Origin: CAIVVT01 sp963757265
Lineage (GTDB): Bacteria > Acidobacteriota > Terriglobia > Bryobacterales > Bryobacteraceae
Direction: 5' to 3'
Length of the DNA: 64,000 bases
NCBI GenBank assembly: GCA_963757265.1
Contig: CAVWRA010000006.1
Location: 2,542,001 to 2,606,000 of the forward strand
Shown here: positions 1-9,468 of the stretch, piece after piece
Layout: each line of letters begins with the position of its first letter
Numbering within the stretch: position 1 is the first letter of the stretch
The notes under the pieces: generated by a model
Database searches by the model: none
Told to the model about the DNA's origin: nothing
What the model saw: only the letters and a program-made list of their open reading frames with translations
Program-made: the position numbers and the translations under genes

Positions 1-266
1 GCGACAACGACGTCAACCTGTTCATCAACGGCGCACGCGAGTACGTCGTCCCGCTGACGTCCCGCACGCGGCACCGTTCGCGGGGTGCGGCCGGCGTGGA
101 GCCGGCAACGATCACCGTGCGCGTGCCGGACGCCGCCAGGCTGAAATACGCCCGGGTCTTTTCGGCCGACGGCGAACCCTATGACGCGCCTGTCATGGCA
201 AATCAAGGCGCCGCCGTCGTGCGGGTCGCTCGCCACGCCACCGCCTCGGTGGTGGTGCTGCGGTAG
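1..266 (+). CDS. C-terminal end of an unidentified protein (partial)
   Basis: An open frame reads from the left edge (codons in phase with position 3) to a TAG at 264-266, giving 87 residues. The visible part is rich in valine and alanine with short beta-strand-like runs and ends in a hydrophobic strand (VVVLR). This would fit a C-terminal beta-sandwich of a secreted enzyme, but no motif identifies a family. The start lies outside the window. No function is assigned. Confidence 0.5.
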   Translation, partial: DNDVNLFINGAREYVVPLTSRTRHRSRGAAGVEPATITVRVPDAARLKYARVFSADGEPYDAPVMANQGAAVVRVARHATASVVVLR

Positions 267-451
267 AGAGCCTGGCCCCGGCCGCAAATGCGCCTGAAGG
301 CGTCGCTCCGCTTCCATCTTTCACGTCCCGGGTTCAGCTCTGTACCGCCGGCTCCGACGCCTATGCTGCCGTACGACCTGCGAGTGGAGATAATGGTGAT
401 TTGGCTCACTCCTCAAGTTCCCCGGGAACACTGAAACAGAGAGAAGACAAT

Positions 452-1516
452 TTGGAGACCACTTCTGAACTGCGGATCGAGCAGATCGGCAGGGCGAGCA
501 ACATGGAGTTCTGTGCCGGTCTATGTGATCTGGACTGGGAGGTACGGGCACGGCGTCTCCCCCCCGAATTCTGGCCGTGGCTGTATTTTCGTAACCCCGC
601 GGGGGACGCGGTGGCGATCATCGCCTTCCACGGAGGCCGGCCCGTCGGCAGGTTCGAACGCATTCCTGTGCGTGTAACGGTCAACGGCAAGATCGAGACG
701 GCCGATCTTCTGGAAGGCCTCACGCTGGCGCCAGAATTCCGCCAATGGAGTCATCTGCGTCGAATGCTGGCCATGGCGTTTCGCGACGAGCCGGTCGAAA
801 AGCCGTTGTTTTCGTTCGGCTTTGCCACTGCGGCAGCGACCCGGCTGCATTCGTCCTTGGGACAACCGGTGCTCGGAAGAGTAGCGGTGTTCTCAGCCGC
901 CCTGGACGGTGCGGCGATGTGGCGCGGCCGCGGAGTCCCAGCGTGGATCAGCGCCCTGGCGGGACCTCTATCCGGCGCGCTGATCAGGTGGAGAGCCCAG
1001 CCCCCAGGGGGCCAAATTGAAGTCCGCGAAACCGGCGATTTCACCGCCGACCTCGATGAACTCACCTCGGCCCTGACGGGTCCGACAGCCATCGGCCTCC
1101 GCAAAGATCCCGCCTACCTCAACTGGCGCTACGTGCAACGTCCAGGCGCCTCCTATCGCCGTCTGATCGCGTGGCAGGATCAGCAACCCACCGGCATGCT
1201 GGTGTGGCGCCCGGAAGAGGTCAGCGGCGATGGCTACATCCTCGAGTTGGCCGCTCGCAATGGCGATCCTGCCACGCTCGATGCACTCCTCGACACCGCA
1301 CGAGAGCGGATGCGGAGCGCCAGGGTCGGGCTCGTGACCGCATCCTTCCCCAGGGCGGCCGCGGCCGCGCAAGCTCTGCTTCGCGCAGGATTCGTCAGCT
1401 GGGCCACGCGCTGGAAGAACATGAGCCTGATCGTCACTCCTCGCGAGCACGGCCGCCGGAGGGAGCTGAGTATGACGGACTGGAACTACTCTCTGGGAGA
1501 TTGGTTATATCATTAG
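452..1516 (+). CDS. GNAT-like acyltransferase, first gene of the synthase operon
   Basis: Encodes about 354 residues. The TTG start at 452 is chosen because AGAGAGAAG (438-446) sits 5 bases upstream; a TTG at 401 in the same frame would add 17 low-complexity residues. The C-terminal half has a DPAYLNWRY signature followed by alternating strands and helices, as in GNAT-fold proteins of polysaccharide and lipid clusters. The N-terminal half looks like a second, diverged GNAT repeat (VGRFERIPVRV, then LAPEFR). It ends 24 bases before the polyketide/lipid synthase on the same strand, so it probably acts on that product, for example by acylating an amine or hydroxyl. The family is fairly clear; the substrate is unknown. 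Confidence 0.65.
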   Translation: METTSELRIEQIGRASNMEFCAGLCDLDWEVRARRLPPEFWPWLYFRNPAGDAVAIIAFHGGRPVGRFERIPVRVTVNGKIETADLLEGLTLAPEFRQWSHLRRMLAMAFRDEPVEKPLFSFGFATAAATRLHSSLGQPVLGRVAVFSAALDGAAMWRGRGVPAWISALAGPLSGALIRWRAQPPGGQIEVRETGDFTADLDELTSALTGPTAIGLRKDPAYLNWRYVQRPGASYRRLIAWQDQQPTGMLVWRPEEVSGDGYILELAARNGDPATLDALLDTARERMRSARVGLVTASFPRAAAAAQALLRAGFVSWATRWKNMSLIVTPREHGRRRELSMTDWNYSLGDWLYH

Positions 1517-1540
1517 CACAAGACTCGCTCAGGAGGCCTG

Positions 1541-4500
1541 GTGTCTGAAGGCAGTGTGTTCCTGGCCTGGGTGTCCCTGCCCCCGGCCGGTGAAAACCTC
1601 GAATTCCTGGCCCGCGCCGCGGAACTGGCCGAACCCCTGGTGGATTTCCGCTATGGTACGGAGGAATACCGTGACCGGACCGCCCGGGCGCTTCGGGAAC
1701 GCAAGCTTCCCGGCCTGACCGTCTGCGTTTCGTTCGAGGAAACCAAAGTTCTCGACTTGTTGCTCGAGACGCCGCCTCCCGAGATGAGAGTGATCCTCTG
1801 CCCGCCCTGGCAGGAGGGAACCGCGGGGCCCATCATCGCCTCCTTGAAGGTTCGCGATGTCGGCGTGGGCGTCGAGGTCTCCAGTCTGGAGCAGGCCGAT
1901 TTCGCGGCCCGGGCGGGAGCGGACTTCCTCGTCGTGGCGGGCAGCGAAGCCGGCGGGCTGGTCGCATCCAAGACGAGTTTCATCCTGCTCCAGGAGCTGG
2001 CCTGCGAACCGAGCCTTCCGATTGTCGTGCGCGGCGGGCTGGGGCCGCGCGGAGCAGCCGCGGCCTGGGCGCTCGGCGCTCGGGGCATCATCCTGGATTC
2101 ACAGCTGGTCCTGCTCGAACAGACCGGCTTGAGCCGGGAGCTGCGGCAAACTCTGGCCCAGCGCTCCCCCTCCGATACGGAGATCGTGGGAGAAACGGTC
2201 GGCCGGGCGTTCCGTTTTCTCGCCGGCGGTGGCAAGCAGGCGGCGCAACGCCTGGCGGAACGGGAATGGGAGATCGCCGAGGGGCCCGCTGAACCCAGCC
2301 GGAAGGCGGCAGCTTTTGAAAAAGAGCTGCTCCCTTTTCTGCGACTTGGTCTGTCCCAGGAAAACCAACTGCTTCCCGTGGGGCAGGGTATCGCGTTCGC
2401 CCAGCAGTTCGCGGCTGAGGGCCTGGACCTCGGCGGGATCCTGGACCGGTACCGTGCGGAGATCGCCAGCTCCGTCCAGGCGGTGAAACAGGCATTCCCG
2501 TTTGTCGAGGGATCGCGGCTGGCGCGCGAGCATGGTGTGCGATTCCCGATCGTGCAGGCTCCGATGGCCATCGTGACCGATACGCCCCGGCTCGCTCCGG
2601 CGGTGCTGCGCGGCGGCGCATTGCCCTTTTGCTCCACGGCCGGCTTGAAGCCGGATGAAGTGCGAGGCCTGTTGCACGATGCACGGGCGCTGATCGGGAA
2701 CCAGCCGTTCGGCCTGGGGCTGACCGGCTTTCTTCCCACCGCTGGCGCCGCCGAGGCCATTTTTGGCGACTCCTGCGAGCGGCCCAATTTCGTGACCTTG
2801 GAAAGCGGAAATGCCAGCCAGGCGGCGCGCCTGGAGCAGGCCGGAATCCGGGCCTACGTTCAGGCCTCCAGCCAGCCCCTGATTCGCGGATTTCTGGACA
2901 GCCGGGTGCAGGGGATCATCCTCGAGGGCCACGAGGCCGGCGGGCACGTCGGCGCGCTGGGTTCGTTGGTCCTGTGGGAGCTGGGCGTCAACGAGATCCT
3001 CGCACGCCCGGCCGGCGAGGTGGCCGGAATGCGCGTGCTGTTCGCCGGCGGAATCACGGATGCGCGCTCCAGCCTCGCCGCGGCCATCTTCGCGGCGCCC
3101 CTGGCCGAACGCGAGATCGGCGTCGGGATGCAGGTGGGTACCGCGTATCTGACGACCGAGGATACAGTGGAATGCGGAGTCGTCTCGCGACTCTATCAGA
3201 GCGAGCTGTTGCACGGCCGGGACACGATCCTCACCGGCAAATCGGTCAACCGCCCGCACCGCTGGCTCGATTTGCCGGCGGCGCGCCGCATGATCCGCGA
3301 AGAGATCGAACTGGGACACGAAGGTCTCGATGACCGGGAGCGGAAACGGAAGCTGGATGCGCTGGCAACCGCGCGTCTCCTGAATGCGCTGGGCCGCGGC
3401 GACGGGGGTGAATGCGCGTTCGCTTGCGGCCAGGGCGTCCTGCTCCAGAAGGAGGCCTGGACAATCCCCGAGCTGCATGAAGAACTCACACTGGCGGCGG
3501 AAGCCCTGGCGCGGGACTGTCCTTCCCCGGCGCTTCAGGAGGAGTTGCCGGCCGATGCCGTAGCGATCGTGGGCATGGGGTGCGTGTTCCCGGGAGCGCC
3601 CGACGTTCCAACCTTCTGGGACAACACCCTCGAGGGCCGCAGTTTCTTTGGCGAGGTGCCGCCGGAGTACTGGGATTGGAGGCTGTACTACAGCGCGGAT
3701 CGCTCCGTCCCGGACACGACATATAGCAAACTCGGAAGCTTCGTCCGGGGATTCAGGAAGGATCCTCTGAAGTTTCGCATTTCACCCCGCGCCGAGCCGA
3801 ACATCGATGTCATTCAGTTCTACGTGCTGGAAGCGGCCTATCAGGCGCTGGTGGACGCCGGCTACCTCGAGAATTCGAGGCCGGCGGCGGAATCGACGCT
3901 CCCCAAATCCGAAACCGCCGTCTTCATTGGACACGGGGCCTCGAGCATCCTGGCTGCCGAATACGGGCTGCGGGTTGAATGGCTGCGCTTCGCCCAGGCC
4001 CTGCGCGCTGTGCCGGATTTCACCTCCCTCCCCGAGGAGACGCGCGCCCGGATTCTCGAGCTGAGCGAAGGCGCCTTCAAACAGGCTCTGCCGGAATTCA
4101 GCGAGGAGACCTGCGCCGGCGTATTCGCCAGTCTGCTCGCCGGCCGCGTGGCCCATTGCTTCAATTTGCGGGGCCGCGCCCTGGTCATCGACGCCGCCTG
4201 TGCTTCGACCATGGCGGCGGTCGATTCGGCGGTTCAAGCGCTGCGGAAACGGGAGTGCGACGTGGCGCTGGCCGGCGGAGCGGATCAGTCTATCGACCCC
4301 AGCGCGTATGTCTATTTCTGCAGCCTGGGAGCGCTGTCGGACAAAGGATCGTTTCCGTTTGACGAGCGCGCCGACGGATTCGTCATGGGCGAAGGCGGCG
4401 GCGTATTGGTGCTGAAGCGCCTCGAAGACGCCATTCGCGACGGAAATCGCATTTACGCCGTGATCCGGGCGATCGGGGCCGCGAGCGATGGACGAGTCAA

Positions 4501-7500
4501 GGGCATCACCGCCCCGGACGCGGAAGGACAGATTCGCGCTCTCGATCGGGCCTACCGGCAGGTCCCATTCTCTCCCTCCACGGTGGGCCTCCTCGAAGGC
4601 CATGGCACGGCAACCTGGGTCGGCGATGGAGCCGAGCTCACTTCCATCGGGCGCTTTTTCGGGGAGCGGGGAGCCAAGCCGGGCAGCATTGGCCTGGGAT
4701 CGGTCAAATCGATGATTGGCCATTTGAAGTCCGCGGCCGGCGTAGCCGGGCTGATCAAAATGGCCATGGCGCTCCACACGAAGATACTGCCTCCCACGTT
4801 GAATTGCGAGCAGCCGCGGAAGGACGTTGACTGGGCGCAACATCCCTGCTACCTGGTCACGGCGCGAAATCTGTGGTACGCGGGCGCGCATCCCAGGCGC
4901 GGCGGGGTGAACAGTTTCGGATTCGGTGGAATCAACTTCCACACCGTTCTGGAAGAAGCGCCGGTGACTTCGCAGGCCAGGACCACTACGCCGCTGCTGG
5001 AAGAAGCGGTCCGCGTGGCGGAGATCGTTCTCTTTCGTGCTCCGACGCGCGAACTCCTGGTGTCGCGCTTGCGCGCGTTGGCCGCCCAGTTGCCAGCCCT
5101 CGGAGACCGCGAATTGCGCGGTCTGGCGCTGGAGGTGTTCGCGGCGAACTCGCAGACCGGGCCGGCCCTGTCGCTGGTGGTTCGCAACAGGGAAGCCCTG
5201 GCGTCTCATTTGAAGACCGCCATGGAGCTTCTCGCGGATCCCGATCGCGAAGAAATCACGGCCGCCCAGGGCATCTATTTCAGGGAAACGCCGCTCCCGG
5301 CCGGCGCCAGGATCGCCTTTGTGTTTCCTGGACAAGGATCACTGTATCCGGGCATGCTGGCCGGGATGGCGCAGGCCTTTCCGTACATTGAGCCGGTGGT
5401 CCAGCGGGTCGAATCCGTGGTCCAGCGCAACATCAGATACTCCATCCTCGACCTTTTGTATTCGAAACCGCCGGACGACGCCGAGCGGGCGTGGCGGGCG
5501 GCGTTGCTGGAGCGTCCCGACTACAACCACCCCACGATGCTGGCGATGAGCACGGCGTTGTACGAGATTCTCAGCCGTGCGGGGATCCGTCCCGACATGG
5601 TCGCCGGGCACTCTCTGGGCGAGTATGCCGCCCTTCAGGTGGCGGGCGTCTACGACGTCGAATCGTCGATCCGCGTTGCCACTCAGCGCGGTTCCGGGAT
5701 GGCTGCGACGTGCATGAACACGGGTGTGATGGCCTCGGTGGCGCTGCCGGCTCATGAGGTGGAATCGTACTTTGATCGGGTCTCGGGATTCATCGTGGTC
5801 GCAAACAGGAACTGTCCCGCCCAAACCGTGGTGTCCGGGGAAGAAGCCGCCGTGGCTCAACTGGTCGAAATCCTCTCGGCCGAGAACGTGCGGTGCGGGC
5901 GTCTGAAGGTCGCCTGCGGTTACCATTCGCGTCTGATGGAGCCGGCCGTCGAGTCCTTCCGTCTGATGTTGACTGCGTTTCCGGTGCGTTCGCCCAGCCT
6001 GCCCGTGCAATGCAATATCACGGGAAAAGCCTACGCCAACGGCGATGATTTCGCGCGCGGCCTGCGCGAGGTCCTGGTCCGGCACATGGTCGAACCGGTG
6101 AACTTTATAGGCAACGTCGAGTCGATGTACGAAGCCGGGGCGCGCCTGTTCATCGAAGTGGGTCCGGGCTCCACATTGTGTTCGTTCGTCAACAATATAC
6201 TGGCCGGCCGCCCGCATTGGGCTGTTGTCACGAATACTCCGCGGTCTGAACCCGTTCTGCAGATTCTGCACGCGGTGGCGCGCTGTGCCGCCCTGGGCCT
6301 GCCGGTCGATTTGACGCGCTTCCAGCCAAATTTCCACAAACGCCGGCCCCTGCGCCACGCGCTGCGAGCTGCGCAGGCGCCCGTTCCCGGCGCAGTGTCC
6401 GCGCTGCCCCCGGCTCCTGTGGCCCCGCGGCTGCAGGCCCTGGACGCGGCCTTGGCGGGAGAGAATGAGGCCGCCGTAGCCAGCTACCTCACCGCACGCG
6501 GAGAGTTCCTGCGTCAGATGGTGGAACTGGACTTCGCGCATTTCCAATCCGCGAGCGGCGGCACAGCCGCGCCGGCTCCGGCTGCTCTCGACGGCCGGAT
6601 CACAAAAATGGTCGTGGATTTGGTGGCGCGCGCGACCGGTTATCCGGTCGAGCTCATCGACCTCGATCTGGACGCGGAAGCCGAGCTCGGCCTGGACTCC
6701 ATCAAGCAGCTCGAGATCCTGCGCGAACTGAGCCGCGAGTTGAAGCTGAATCTCGGTTCCGACAAGCGCGCCGCGGGTTACCGGATCGTCACCCTTAGGG
6801 CACTGATTGGCAAAATCCAGGCGGCGGTTGCCGAGGCGGAGAAAGCGGCCGAGGCTCCAGCGCAGCCTGCCGCCTCACCCGCCATGGTTGATGCGGCAGC
6901 GCATCGGGAACTGCCGGCCTTGCGGACGGACTGCTATCGCATCATCTCGACCCTGGTTGCGCTACCTCCGGCCGTCGGCGGAAGCTTCCTGGTCGGCAAG
7001 CGGTTCGTATTGTTGGGGAGCGAGGAGGCCATCGGCCTGCCGCTGGCCGCGAAGCTGCAAGCCTCAGGCGCCGTTCTGACCGAGTCCATTGAAGAGGCGG
7101 ACTGCGTGATCGATTGCCTCTCGGCCGAAAGCAGCCCCCTGCCTGCGCTGGCGGAGTGTCGTGATTGGTGGACCGAGGTCGGTTCCGCGGCCGGCCGGAT
7201 TCTGGATGCCGCCCAGCGCTGTGTCGCAGCGCTGCGGCGCGAACCGGACAAGAAGCTTCGCTGGGCCGTGGTCTCCCGGCTGGGCGGCGAGTTGGGCGCA
7301 AGCGGGAATGCCTGTCCCGGCGTCGCCACCGGCACAGGGTTGGCCGTGGCGCGGATTCTCGCGTTGGAAAACCCCGAGCAGGTCGAGGGGATTTATCTGG
7401 ATTTCGATTCCGCATTCTGGGGCCCCGCGGCCGCCAGCGCGATCAGCCAGGAATTGAACCTCGATCACAGCCCGGGTGAGATCGGCTACCGGGATGGCGC

Positions 7501-9226
7501 CCGTTTCGAAATTGTTTGGGAAAAGCAGGATCTGCCGCGCGCCACATCACCGCTGCTCGCGCTCCACCGCGACAGTGTCGTTCTGGCCGTGGGCGGCGCG
7601 CGCGGCGTCACGGCACTCATTGCGCAGGAGCTCGCACGCCGCACTGGCGCGCGGTTTATCGTCGTTGGCAAGAGCTCCGAGCCCGCTGCGGCCCTGGCCG
7701 GGCAGAGCACGGATTTTGCCGAGCAGCGGAAAACCCTCCTGGAAAAGGCCGTCCGTGAGAATCGGAAAGTCGCTCCCGCCGAACTGGACCGCCGGGCCTG
7801 GGAAGAGGTCTGGACCGTCGAACGGGCGCTGAATCTGGCGCGCCTGCGGGACCTGGCGGCGCACGTCGAGTATCACCAGTGCGACCTGGCGGATCCCCGG
7901 CAAGTGGCCGATCTGATCCAGCTTGTTTCCCGGACCTCGGGCAGAATCGACGTGGTTCTGCAAGGCTCCGGAACGCTGCCGCTCAAGTCGATCCAGGATT
8001 TCTCCCACGCGGAGTTTGTGGAAGGCATGGCCTCCAAGGCTCTCGGCACTATGAACCTGCTTGCCGCGCTGGCCGGCGTGGAGGTCAAGGCTTTCGTGAA
8101 CCTGGCCAGCATCGGCTCGCGCTGGGGCAATCGGGGGCACGCCGCGTACGCCGCTGGCCACGAAGTTGCTTCGGCTGCTGTCGCCGCGGCCGCCTGGACG
8201 CGGACGGGCCGCTGGTGGAACGTCTATTTCGGAGCCTGGCTGCGGATCGGCATGACAGCCCGTAGCTCGCTCATGGAGCGGCTGGGCGCGACCCGCATCT
8301 CGTTCATTCGCGGCGCTGACGGGGCGAATTTCCTCGTTGATGAGATCGAGTATGGACCCGGCGGAGCCGTCGGCTATCATGGCGAGGTTCCGGGGAAGCC
8401 CTCCTCGTCGCCCGCGGCCTGCGGTCCGTTCCTGGACAGCTTTCCGTCGGCGGATCCAGTGTCGCCAGACAAATTAACAGAGGGGATTCGAAAGACCCTG
8501 CGGGAACCCCCTCGTCAGCTTCGCATCCGTGAGCTTCTGGGACTGCCGGCCGGCAGCCTGCAGTTGGCGCAGGCGGATTTGCGGTCGCTCGACCTCGCGC
8601 TGGCCGACCGTGCCGAACTTGTGCTGGGGGCATTTCTCGGTCCCGAGGAGCGGCTGGAATGGAATGCGCTGGGACACGACAAACGAAGGCGCGAGTGGTT
8701 GGGCGGCAGAATCGCGGCCAAGACCGCCGTGCGAATGCTGCTTGGTCCCGATCTGACGGTGAAAGAAATTCGAATCCTCACGAGCGCCAGGGACCGGTCT
8801 CCAGTGGTCGAGCTCAAACGGGAACTGGAAGGGTCTCCGCCGGCCATCAGCATCTCCCACAGCCGCGACGTCGCCGTCGCCCTGGCATCGAAGGCAGCGG
8901 GCCTCGGAGTGGATGTGGAGGCCGTGAGCGCAACGGTGGAGGAATTACTGCCGCAGTTTGCAACCACGGAAGAAGCCCAGGCCTTCGGCCGGGTATTTTC
9001 CTCTCTGCCGGAAGCGCTCACCTTGCTGTGGGCGGCCAAGGAAGCATGCCGCAAGGCGCTCGGAGCCAGGCGCGTGGCGGCGCACGAAATCCAGCTGCGT
9101 GAGATCCGCGGGCTGGACGAATATGGCGTCGCCGTGTTTCTGCATCCTGCGGGAGAGATCCGGTGCTCCGTCTTTGCGGACAACGATTACGCCTGGGCCG
9201 CCGCGCGCTCGGGAGGCGCGGTTTGA
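1541..9226 (+). CDS. Multidomain type I polyketide/lipid synthase (NMO-NMO-KS-AT-ACP-KR-PPTase)
   Basis: A 2561-residue megasynthase. The GTG start follows a perfect AGGAGG at 1531-1536. Domains in order: a diverged nitronate-monooxygenase/PfaD-type barrel (about 1-290, GSEAGG at 134); a second, more canonical barrel (about 330-640, QAPMA from Q339, HEAGGH 464-469); ketosynthase (about 671-1150) with Cys887, His1021 and His1061; acyltransferase (about 1255-1560) with GHSLG and Ser1358; one acyl carrier domain with Ser1720 in LGLDSI; ketoreductase (about 1880-2290) with an NADPH loop near 2016 and Tyr2203; and a C-terminal phosphopantetheinyl transferase (D2458-x-E2460, WAAKEA with K2500, E2501). 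No dehydratase, chain-length factor or thioesterase is seen. It resembles PfaD, PfaA and PfaE of polyunsaturated fatty acid synthases joined in one chain, and could prime its own ACP. The product is unknown, probably a lipid-like chain. Confidence 0.93.
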   Translation: MSEGSVFLAWVSLPPAGENLEFLARAAELAEPLVDFRYGTEEYRDRTARALRERKLPGLTVCVSFEETKVLDLLLETPPPEMRVILCPPWQEGTAGPIIASLKVRDVGVGVEVSSLEQADFAARAGADFLVVAGSEAGGLVASKTSFILLQELACEPSLPIVVRGGLGPRGAAAAWALGARGIILDSQLVLLEQTGLSRELRQTLAQRSPSDTEIVGETVGRAFRFLAGGGKQAAQRLAEREWEIAEGPAEPSRKAAAFEKELLPFLRLGLSQENQLLPVGQGIAFAQQFAAEGLDLGGILDRYRAEIASSVQAVKQAFPFVEGSRLAREHGVRFPIVQAPMAIVTDTPRLAPAVLRGGALPFCSTAGLKPDEVRGLLHDARALIGNQPFGLGLTGFLPTAGAAEAIFGDSCERPNFVTLESGNASQAARLEQAGIRAYVQASSQPLIRGFLDSRVQGIILEGHEAGGHVGALGSLVLWELGVNEILARPAGEVAGMRVLFAGGITDARSSLAAAIFAAPLAEREIGVGMQVGTAYLTTEDTVECGVVSRLYQSELLHGRDTILTGKSVNRPHRWLDLPAARRMIREEIELGHEGLDDRERKRKLDALATARLLNALGRGDGGECAFACGQGVLLQKEAWTIPELHEELTLAAEALARDCPSPALQEELPADAVAIVGMGCVFPGAPDVPTFWDNTLEGRSFFGEVPPEYWDWRLYYSADRSVPDTTYSKLGSFVRGFRKDPLKFRISPRAEPNIDVIQFYVLEAAYQALVDAGYLENSRPAAESTLPKSETAVFIGHGASSILAAEYGLRVEWLRFAQALRAVPDFTSLPEETRARILELSEGAFKQALPEFSEETCAGVFASLLAGRVAHCFNLRGRALVIDAACASTMAAVDSAVQALRKRECDVALAGGADQSIDPSAYVYFCSLGALSDKGSFPFDERADGFVMGEGGGVLVLKRLEDAIRDGNRIYAVIRAIGAASDGRVKGITAPDAEGQIRALDRAYRQVPFSPSTVGLLEGHGTATWVGDGAELTSIGRFFGERGAKPGSIGLGSVKSMIGHLKSAAGVAGLIKMAMALHTKILPPTLNCEQPRKDVDWAQHPCYLVTARNLWYAGAHPRRGGVNSFGFGGINFHTVLEEAPVTSQARTTTPLLEEAVRVAEIVLFRAPTRELLVSRLRALAAQLPALGDRELRGLALEVFAANSQTGPALSLVVRNREALASHLKTAMELLADPDREEITAAQGIYFRETPLPAGARIAFVFPGQGSLYPGMLAGMAQAFPYIEPVVQRVESVVQRNIRYSILDLLYSKPPDDAERAWRAALLERPDYNHPTMLAMSTALYEILSRAGIRPDMVAGHSLGEYAALQVAGVYDVESSIRVATQRGSGMAATCMNTGVMASVALPAHEVESYFDRVSGFIVVANRNCPAQTVVSGEEAAVAQLVEILSAENVRCGRLKVACGYHSRLMEPAVESFRLMLTAFPVRSPSLPVQCNITGKAYANGDDFARGLREVLVRHMVEPVNFIGNVESMYEAGARLFIEVGPGSTLCSFVNNILAGRPHWAVVTNTPRSEPVLQILHAVARCAALGLPVDLTRFQPNFHKRRPLRHALRAAQAPVPGAVSALPPAPVAPRLQALDAALAGENEAAVASYLTARGEFLRQMVELDFAHFQSASGGTAAPAPAALDGRITKMVVDLVARATGYPVELIDLDLDAEAELGLDSIKQLEILRELSRELKLNLGSDKRAAGYRIVTLRALIGKIQAAVAEAEKAAEAPAQPAASPAMVDAAAHRELPALRTDCYRIISTLVALPPAVGGSFLVGKRFVLLGSEEAIGLPLAAKLQASGAVLTESIEEADCVIDCLSAESSPLPALAECRDWWTEVGSAAGRILDAAQRCVAALRREPDKKLRWAVVSRLGGELGASGNACPGVATGTGLAVARILALENPEQVEGIYLDFDSAFWGPAAASAISQELNLDHSPGEIGYRDGARFEIVWEKQDLPRATSPLLALHRDSVVLAVGGARGVTALIAQELARRTGARFIVVGKSSEPAAALAGQSTDFAEQRKTLLEKAVRENRKVAPAELDRRAWEEVWTVERALNLARLRDLAAHVEYHQCDLADPRQVADLIQLVSRTSGRIDVVLQGSGTLPLKSIQDFSHAEFVEGMASKALGTMNLLAALAGVEVKAFVNLASIGSRWGNRGHAAYAAGHEVASAAVAAAAWTRTGRWWNVYFGAWLRIGMTARSSLMERLGATRISFIRGADGANFLVDEIEYGPGGAVGYHGEVPGKPSSSPAACGPFLDSFPSADPVSPDKLTEGIRKTLREPPRQLRIRELLGLPAGSLQLAQADLRSLDLALADRAELVLGAFLGPEERLEWNALGHDKRRREWLGGRIAAKTAVRMLLGPDLTVKEIRILTSARDRSPVVELKRELEGSPPAISISHSRDVAVALASKAAGLGVDVEAVSATVEELLPQFATTEEAQAFGRVFSSLPEALTLLWAAKEACRKALGARRVAAHEIQLREIRGLDEYGVAVFLHPAGEIRCSVFADNDYAWAAARSGGAV

Positions 9227-9468
9227 GACAGCCCACCCTCGGCGACCTGACGGAAATCGTCGGCTCGTATGTGGACCTCTCGTCGATTCGCGTGACGCTG
9301 GAGAGTTCATTGGGCGATGACATCCCGATCGATTCCCAGGACATGCTGCGGGTCCTGTCCCGCATTCAAGGACTTTATATGATCAAACTGCGCGCCCCGG
9401 ACATTCTCAGCATCGCGACGATGGGGGACTTGCTGGCCTTGGTCCGCTGCTACTTAGGATCCTTATGA
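9223..9468 (+). CDS. Free-standing acyl carrier protein
   Basis: An 81-residue protein starting at TTG 9223, overlapping the TGA of the synthase by four bases (TTGA), with GGGAGG at 9210-9215 as ribosome site. Size, helical pattern and the IDSQDML motif with Ser38 as the likely phosphopantetheine site fit a carrier protein; the usual DSL is DSQ here. Its stop overlaps the ATG of the sulfotransferase. The carrier could be loaded by the transferase domain at the end of the preceding protein and present the chain to the sulfotransferase. That partnership is inferred from gene order. Confidence 0.75.
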   Translation: MRQPTLGDLTEIVGSYVDLSSIRVTLESSLGDDIPIDSQDMLRVLSRIQGLYMIKLRAPDILSIATMGDLLALVRCYLGSL

